Shown: positions 6,214-10,289 of the stretch, in pieces
Numbering within the stretch: the stretch's first letter is position 1
Layout of the letters: each line of letters starts with the position of its first letter
Assembly (NCBI GenBank): GCA_902727905.1
Contig: CACVAR010000404.1
Span: forward strand, 1,721 to 12,009
Length of the DNA stretch: 10,289 nucleotides
From: an uncultured Sulfurovum sp.
GTDB taxonomy: Bacteria > Campylobacterota > Campylobacteria > Campylobacterales > Sulfurovaceae
Direction: 5' to 3'
Made by a program: the position numbers and the translations under genes
Notes under the pieces: model-generated
Seen by the model: only the letters and a program-made list of their open reading frames with translations
Databases searched by the model: none
What the model was told of the DNA's origin: nothing

Positions 6214-7551
6214 ATGGCTCAAAAAGCGATTAGAGAATATGACGCAAAGTCAATTTTAGCTAAACATTGGGATAAGTACTTTCCAGACTTTACTTATGCT
6301 TATGAAACAGTAATGGTTCAAAATGGAGCAGATTTAAGAGATGCTGCAAAAACGAATGCATGGTTAAATGAAAAAACATTGGTTGCAAAACCAGATATGC
6401 TTTTTGGTAAAAGAGGTAAAAATGGTCTAGTATTATTTAAAGATGCAAAACCAGGTGATGTTAAACTTGAAAAAGCTGCATCATGGATTGATGAAAAATC
6501 ATCAACTGCACAAAATGTATATTTTTCATTTGATGGGGATACTCCTACTGGTGAGCCAAGTGTTGATAAATTGACACACTTTGTTGTTGAGCCATTTACA
6601 CCACATGAGCAAGCTGAAGAGTACTATGTATCTGCTACCTGTGTTGGTGATGATGATGTAATTTACATGTCTGCTGAAGGTGGAATGGAAGTTGAAGAGG
6701 GTTGGGATGAAAAAGTTACTGAAGTAGCATTCCCTATTACTGCAACTGAAGATGAGATTGCAGAGAAAATTAGAGCTAATGTTCCTGCTGATGTTGCAGA
6801 GAAAGATAAAGCTCAGTTTGCTGAGTTCTGTATAGGTTTCTTTAGAGCTTACAGAGAGTTAAACTTCGCTTACCTTGAAATTAACCCATTTGTAATGCAA
6901 GGGTCTAAAATTGAGCTTCTTGATATGGTTGCTAAGCTTGATGATACTGCTGGATTTATGATGGTTGATCAGTGGGGCGATGTTTCTTACCCAACTGCAT
7001 TTGGTATGGAAGACAAGTCTCCAGAAGAAGAAGCTGTAGAACTTGCAGATTCTAAAACTGGTGCATCTTTAAAACTTACTATCCTTAAACCAGAAGCTAG
7101 AATCTGGACAATGGTTGCTGGTGGTGGTGCTTCAGTTGTTTATGCTGATACTATTGCTGACATGGCTGGAATTGAAGATCTTGCTAACTATGGTGAGTAT
7201 TCTGGTGGACCAACAACGGGTGAGACTAAGTTCTATGCAGAAACACTTTTTGATCTTATGACAAGAGAAAAAGATGCTCAAGGTAGAGGAAAAGTTCTTA
7301 TTATTGGTGGAGCAATTGCGAACTTTACAGATGTTGCAAAAACATTTACAGGTATTATTCAAGCGTTTGAAAACTACCAAGATAAGTTAAAAGAAGTTGG
7401 TGCAAAAATCTACGTTAGACGTGGTGGACCAAACTACGAAAAAGGTCTAAAAGACATTAAAGAAGCAGCAGATAGAATGGGTCTTTACATTGAAGTTTAT
7501 GGACCAGAGACACACGTAACAGATATTGTACGTATGGCACTAGAGAAGTAA
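6214..7551 (+). CDS. aclB: ATP-citrate lyase subunit beta (small subunit, SucC-like)
   Basis: 445 residues from the ATG at 6214. With AclA it cleaves citrate, using ATP and CoA, to acetyl-CoA, oxaloacetate, ADP and phosphate, a key step of the reductive TCA cycle in the cytoplasm. The N-terminal ATP-grasp half shows KPDMLFGKRGKNGLV (59-73), EEYYVSATC (135-143), LEINPFV (221-227, N224 a likely metal ligand) and D237. The C-terminal citrate-binding half shows MVAGGGASVVYADTI (300-314), ANYGEYSGGPT (324-334), LIIGGAIANFTDVA (362-375) and VRRGGPNY (401-408), all closely matching the N-terminal part of animal ATP-citrate lyase. The aclA gene follows after 9 bases. Arginine is mostly AGA and the ribosome site is strong, consistent with high expression. 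A citryl-CoA synthetase subunit is the main alternative; the adjacent full-length AclA with a citrate-synthase-like domain argues for true citrate lyase. Confidence 0.95.
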   Translation: MAQKAIREYDAKSILAKHWDKYFPDFTYAYETVMVQNGADLRDAAKTNAWLNEKTLVAKPDMLFGKRGKNGLVLFKDAKPGDVKLEKAASWIDEKSSTAQNVYFSFDGDTPTGEPSVDKLTHFVVEPFTPHEQAEEYYVSATCVGDDDVIYMSAEGGMEVEEGWDEKVTEVAFPITATEDEIAEKIRANVPADVAEKDKAQFAEFCIGFFRAYRELNFAYLEINPFVMQGSKIELLDMVAKLDDTAGFMMVDQWGDVSYPTAFGMEDKSPEEEAVELADSKTGASLKLTILKPEARIWTMVAGGGASVVYADTIADMAGIEDLANYGEYSGGPTTGETKFYAETLFDLMTREKDAQGRGKVLIIGGAIANFTDVAKTFTGIIQAFENYQDKLKEVGAKIYVRRGGPNYEKGLKDIKEAADRMGLYIEVYGPETHVTDIVRMALEK

Positions 7552-7560
7552 GGAGATAAT

Positions 7561-9363
7561 ATGGAAAGATTATATACTAAAGATACACAAGCTATTTTTT
7601 GGAACAACAACAAAACTGCTATCCAAAGAATGTTAGATTATGACTACACAATTAAAAGAGAAAAGCCATCAGTAGCTGCAATTGTTGCTCCTACTTCTGG
7701 AAACAAATTTGAGAAGTTTTTTTACGGACCAGATGAAGTGATGATTCCACTTTTCAAAACAACTGCAGATGCAAAAGCTGCTCAGCCACAAGCTGACGTA
7801 CTTTTAAACTTTGCATCGTTTAGATCTGCTTATGATGTAACAATGGAAGCACTTGAAATTGGTGGTTTCTCATCAATGATGATTACAGCTGAAGGTATTC
7901 CTGAAAGACTTGCAAGAGGAATGAACCAAACGGCAAGAGAAAAAGGTGTTACTGTAATTGGACCTGCAACGGTTGGTGCTATTACTCCGGGTGCATTTAA
8001 AGTTGCTAACATCGGTGGTACAATTACTAACATTGTTAACTCAAAACTACATAGAGCAGGTTCTTGTGGTCTTGTAACACGTTCAGGTGGACTTTTCAAT
8101 GAGCTTTCAAACATTATTTCTATTAATGCTGATGGTATTGCAGAGGGTGTAGCAATTGGTGGAGATAGATTTGTAGGATCTGTATTTATTGATAACCTTC
8201 TTAGAATGGAAAAAAACCCAGATGTTAAATACATGATTCTTCTTGGAGAAGTGGGTGGTACTGAAGAGTATAAAGTAATTGAAGCAATTAAAAACGGTCA
8301 AATTACTAAACCAGTAATTGCATGGTGTATTGGTACTATTGCTAAGCATTATGATTCTGGTGTACAGTTTGGTCATGCAGGTGCTTCAGCAAATGCTGAG
8401 TCAGAAACAGCTGAATATAAAAACAATGCTATGAAAGAAGCTGGTATTCATGTACCAGATTCATTCAATGATTTGCCAGCCATGATTAATAAAGTATTTA
8501 CTGATATGAATATTGCTGAGATTCCTGAGCCAGATATGAATACAGTTCCGGCTTCTAGAAGATCTAAAGAGTTTATTTGTACTATTTCTGATGATAGAGG
8601 TGAAGAAGCACATTACTGTGGTTATCCTATTTCTTCTGTAGCAACACCAGAGACAGGATTTACCATTGGTGATGTAATGTCAATCCTTTGGTTCAAAAAA
8701 CGTTACCCAAGATGGGCTGTTGATTTCTTAGAAACCGTTCTTAAAACAGTTGCTGATCATGGACCAGCTGTATCAGGTGCACACAACGCAAAAGTAACAG
8801 CACGTGCTGGTAAAGATGTTATCTCTTCTTTAATTGCAGGTCTTCTTACCATTGGACCAAGATTTGGTGGAGCAATTGATGGTGCTGCTGAACACTTTAA
8901 ACATGCCAATGATAATGATATGACACCAAAAGAGTTCTTGGCACATATGAAAAAATCTGGTATTCCAATTCCAGGTATTGGACATAGAATTAAGTCATTG
9001 AAGAACCCTGACCTTAGAGTTACTGGATTGATGAAGTATGCTGAAGAGAATTTCCCTTCTACACCACTTCTTGATTATGCAAGAACAGTAGAGGAACTTA
9101 CCACTTCTAAGAAAGAGAACCTTATTCTTAATGTTGATGGTACAATTGGTATTCTTATGGTTGATATGTGGAGAGCATTAGACTATACAGATGAAGAGAT
9201 TGATGTATTTATTGAAGCTGGTGCATTAAATGCATTCTTTATTCTAGGTCGAAGTATTGGATTTATTGGTCATATTCTTGATGAAAAAAGACTGGCTATG
9301 CCAATGTATAGACACCCAATGGATGATATCCTTTATGATGTTAAAAGAGCTGAAGAACTTTAA
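7561..9363 (+). CDS. aclA: ATP-citrate lyase subunit alpha (large subunit)
   Basis: 600 residues. The N-terminal SucD-like CoA-binding and ligase part (about 1-330) contains VLLNFASFRSAYD (80-92), IGPATVGAI (133-141), TRSGGLFNELSN (173-184), GVAIGGDRF (196-204) and VQFGHAGASAN (268-278), where H272 is the phospho-histidine. The citrate-synthase-like part (about 335-600) carries the lyase residues H400 (ADHGPAVSGAH), H475 (GIGHRIKS) and D526 (LNVDG). These match human ACLY H760, H900, H975 and D1026; the last three are offset by exactly 500. All catalytic residues are present. Together AclB and AclA cover the single-chain animal enzyme, split in the linker after the citrate-binding domain. The start follows TAAGGAG at 7549-7555, overlapping the aclB stop, so translation is probably coupled. 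A stem-loop follows the stop codon. Confidence 0.97.
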   Translation: MERLYTKDTQAIFWNNNKTAIQRMLDYDYTIKREKPSVAAIVAPTSGNKFEKFFYGPDEVMIPLFKTTADAKAAQPQADVLLNFASFRSAYDVTMEALEIGGFSSMMITAEGIPERLARGMNQTAREKGVTVIGPATVGAITPGAFKVANIGGTITNIVNSKLHRAGSCGLVTRSGGLFNELSNIISINADGIAEGVAIGGDRFVGSVFIDNLLRMEKNPDVKYMILLGEVGGTEEYKVIEAIKNGQITKPVIAWCIGTIAKHYDSGVQFGHAGASANAESETAEYKNNAMKEAGIHVPDSFNDLPAMINKVFTDMNIAEIPEPDMNTVPASRRSKEFICTISDDRGEEAHYCGYPISSVATPETGFTIGDVMSILWFKKRYPRWAVDFLETVLKTVADHGPAVSGAHNAKVTARAGKDVISSLIAGLLTIGPRFGGAIDGAAEHFKHANDNDMTPKEFLAHMKKSGIPIPGIGHRIKSLKNPDLRVTGLMKYAEENFPSTPLLDYARTVEELTTSKKENLILNVDGTIGILMVDMWRALDYTDEEIDVFIEAGALNAFFILGRSIGFIGHILDEKRLAMPMYRHPMDDILYDVKRAEEL

Positions 9364-9380
9364 TCATTTTTCCTTCTATT

Positions 9381-9410
9381 TAACTAAATGGATTAAACGC
9401 CATTTAGTTA
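9381..9410 (+). terminator. Stem-loop downstream of aclA
   Basis: TAACTAAATGG (9381-9391) and CCATTTAGTTA (9400-9410) form a perfect 11-bp stem with an 8-base loop, 17 bases after the aclA stop. It is AT-rich and followed by a pyrimidine-rich stretch rather than a clean T run. A transcription terminator or a 3'-end stabilising structure for the aclBA message is likely. Confidence 0.6.
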
Positions 9411-9468
9411 TTAATCTCCTTCCCAATTACTTCTTAACTTTAAAATAATTAAATTTTTCTTAAAAATA

Positions 9469-9477
9469 TGATATACT
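9469..9477 (+). promoter_or_regulatory. Extended -10 promoter for the pseudopilin gene
   Basis: TGATATACT is a TATACT box preceded by TG, 31 bases upstream of the TTG start at 9509. It resembles TGCTATACT ahead of the REC-GGDEF-EAL gene, also at 31 bases. The upstream sequence is AT-only with no clear -35. Confidence 0.45.
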
Positions 9478-9496
9478 TTTTAAAATAAAATATATC

Positions 9497-9500
9497 AAGG
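9497..9500 (+). promoter_or_regulatory. Ribosome site supporting the TTG start
   Basis: AAGG (9497-9500) sits eight bases before TTG at 9509. No in-frame ATG or GTG precedes the prepilin signal, and the first internal ATG falls inside it (residue 9), so TTG is the only start that preserves the cleavage motif. Confidence 0.65.
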
Positions 9501-9508
9501 TTTGACTT

Positions 9509-10195
9509 TTGAAAAATAAATCTGCATTTACTATGATTGAAATTGTTTTTGTTATTGTTGTTTTAGGTATTCTTGCCTCTTTAGCCATGGGACGTATGGA
9601 TAGAGATTTACAACAAGAAGCTGCAGAGACTATACTGTCACATATTCGTTTAACACAGCAGTTGGCTTTGAGAGATAATAAGCATCGTAGTGATAATGAT
9701 GAGAATTGGCAAAGAGCCTATTGGAGAATACAATTTAAGAATTGTAATATGCAAGGTGATGTTCAACCCATATATAACGTTGGTTCAGATTTAGATTTAA
9801 GTGGTAGTGATATTAGTAAGGAAGAAGCTGCACTTGATCCTATATCAGGTAAATATTTATATGCTACATGTTTAGAAACTTCGTTAGCTGATGATGTAAG
9901 TCAGGATATTCGGATTGGAAAAAAGTTTGGTGTTAGTGGAGTAACTTTAAGTGGGTGTAGTACAAGAGGAGGTTCTTCTGCAAATCAAATTGCATTTGAT
10001 TATTTAGGTAGACCACATAGAGGCGTTACTGCATACACAAGTAATGCAGACTTTAATAAGCTAGTAAGGAGTGACTGCCTTGTTAATATTCAATTATCTA
10101 CAGATCAAGATAATGATGGAACTTTAGATAGTATAGTTATTAATGTTGAAAGAGAAACAGGACATGCTTTTATTGTCGGACACGAAACACTATAA
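9509..10195 (+). CDS. Type II secretion/type IV pilus-like pseudopilin
   Basis: 228 residues from a TTG start. The N-terminus MKNKSAFTMIEIVFVIVVLGILASLA is a class III prepilin signal: a short basic leader, processing expected between A6 and F7 (Ala rather than the usual Gly at -1), Glu at mature position 5 (E11), then a hydrophobic helix that anchors the protein in the inner membrane and packs the filament. The globular part has cysteines at 79, 121, 150 and 190, and the segments AFDYLGRPH (162-170) and ETGHAF (216-221), which I associate with GspH-like pseudopilins of Campylobacterota. Acidic loops at 94-105 and 199-207 resemble calcium-binding EF-hand loops. No secretin, ATPase or prepilin peptidase gene is nearby, so the machine it serves cannot be named. 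It is separated from aclA by a stem-loop and its own promoter. Confidence 0.88.
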   Translation: MKNKSAFTMIEIVFVIVVLGILASLAMGRMDRDLQQEAAETILSHIRLTQQLALRDNKHRSDNDENWQRAYWRIQFKNCNMQGDVQPIYNVGSDLDLSGSDISKEEAALDPISGKYLYATCLETSLADDVSQDIRIGKKFGVSGVTLSGCSTRGGSSANQIAFDYLGRPHRGVTAYTSNADFNKLVRSDCLVNIQLSTDQDNDGTLDSIVINVERETGHAFIVGHETL

Positions 10196-10289
10196 CGATT
10201 AAGGAGAGCTGAAAGGGAAGTAATATGTATAGAATCACAAGGAACTAAATTTTTTAAAAAGAATTTACAGAAACCCTTGACATCCATCT
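10196..10289 (+). other. Unresolved segment at right edge, possible start of a further gene
   Basis: AAGGAG occurs at 10201-10206 and AAGGGAAG at 10213-10220. The latter is well placed for an ATG at 10225, but that frame stops after seven codons (MYRITRN). The frame two bases away is open from 10196 to the window end (reading ESQGTKFFKKNLQKPLTSI from about 10232) yet has no ATG or GTG start, and its only TTG is at 10277. I recognise no product. A frameshift, a leader peptide, or a gene starting further right are all possible. Confidence 0.3.

Noticed and set aside
7132..8376. Antisense open frames of about 80-134 codons within aclB and aclA
   Set aside because: They lie entirely opposite highly conserved coding sequence, lack recognisable domains, and are expected from the codon bias of the acl genes.
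9257..9448. 63-codon plus-strand frame overlapping the aclA 3' end and its stem-loop
   Set aside because: It shares most of its length with conserved aclA codons in another frame, spans the stem-loop, and has no ribosome site or similarity.
9453..9467. ATTTTT-CTT-AAAAAT inverted repeat upstream of the pseudopilin
   Set aside because: It is AT-only with a short stem in AT-rich intergenic DNA, too weak to support as a regulatory structure; it overlaps the start of the promoter box.
10277..10282. TTGACA matching a perfect -35 hexamer
   Set aside because: The window ends 7 bases later, so no -10 can be checked, and the hexamer alone occurs by chance.
10105..10287. 60-codon minus-strand frame over the pseudopilin 3' end
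   Set aside because: It is largely antisense to conserved pseudopilin sequence; the protein looks composition-driven and has no motif.
1..10289. Search for CRISPR, mobile element, tRNA, toxin-antitoxin or defence system
   Set aside because: No direct repeat array, transposase, terminal repeat, tRNA cloverleaf or recognisable defence domain was seen; gene content is core-like.

Overview
The window looks like an ordinary chromosomal stretch from a chemolithoautotrophic Campylobacterota (Epsilonproteobacteria), of the Sulfurimonas/Sulfurovum/Sulfuricurvum kind. The grounds are low G+C throughout, a two-subunit ATP-citrate lyase (aclB-aclA, the signature of the reductive TCA cycle), and neighbours typical of that group: a HemF-like protein, a response-regulator diguanylate cyclase/phosphodiesterase, a thioredoxin-like lipoprotein, and a pseudopilin with an AFTMIE processing site. 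The genus is inferred from protein character, not from a database search. I see no tRNA, rRNA, CRISPR array, insertion sequence or phage gene.

Layout. Positions 1-1978 are on the minus strand: a divergent HemF-family protein, then a secreted or membrane-anchored AsmA/TamB-like protein that runs off the left edge. A 146-bp divergent promoter region follows, then a plus-strand REC-GGDEF-EAL protein (2125-3828). It converges, with only 8 bp between stop codons, on a minus-strand thioredoxin-like lipoprotein (3837-4259). A second divergent region leads to a plus-strand pair: a glutamine amidotransferase of the TrpG/PabA family (4409-4978) and a polytopic membrane protein (4988-6073). A 140-bp gap with a probable promoter precedes aclB-aclA (6214-9363). 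That pair ends in an 11-bp stem-loop, and a pseudopilin gene with a TTG start follows (9509-10195). The last 94 bp contain no gene I can define.

How the genes work together. AclB and AclA form one enzyme that cleaves citrate to acetyl-CoA and oxaloacetate using ATP and CoA, closing the reductive TCA cycle. The remaining genes are separate small transcription units: tetrapyrrole-related, c-di-GMP signalling, periplasmic redox, chorismate-derived aromatic or folate synthesis, envelope, and pseudopilus. Several intergenic regions carry TATACT or TATAAT -10 boxes, often preceded by TG, so housekeeping sigma-70-type promoters are likely.

I did not find a clear new multi-gene system. The observations most worth following are the HemF-like protein, which lacks several hallmark HemF residues; the EAL domain with DN in place of DD at a metal-binding motif; the pseudopilin with two EF-hand-like acidic loops; and the unresolved reading frame at the right edge.
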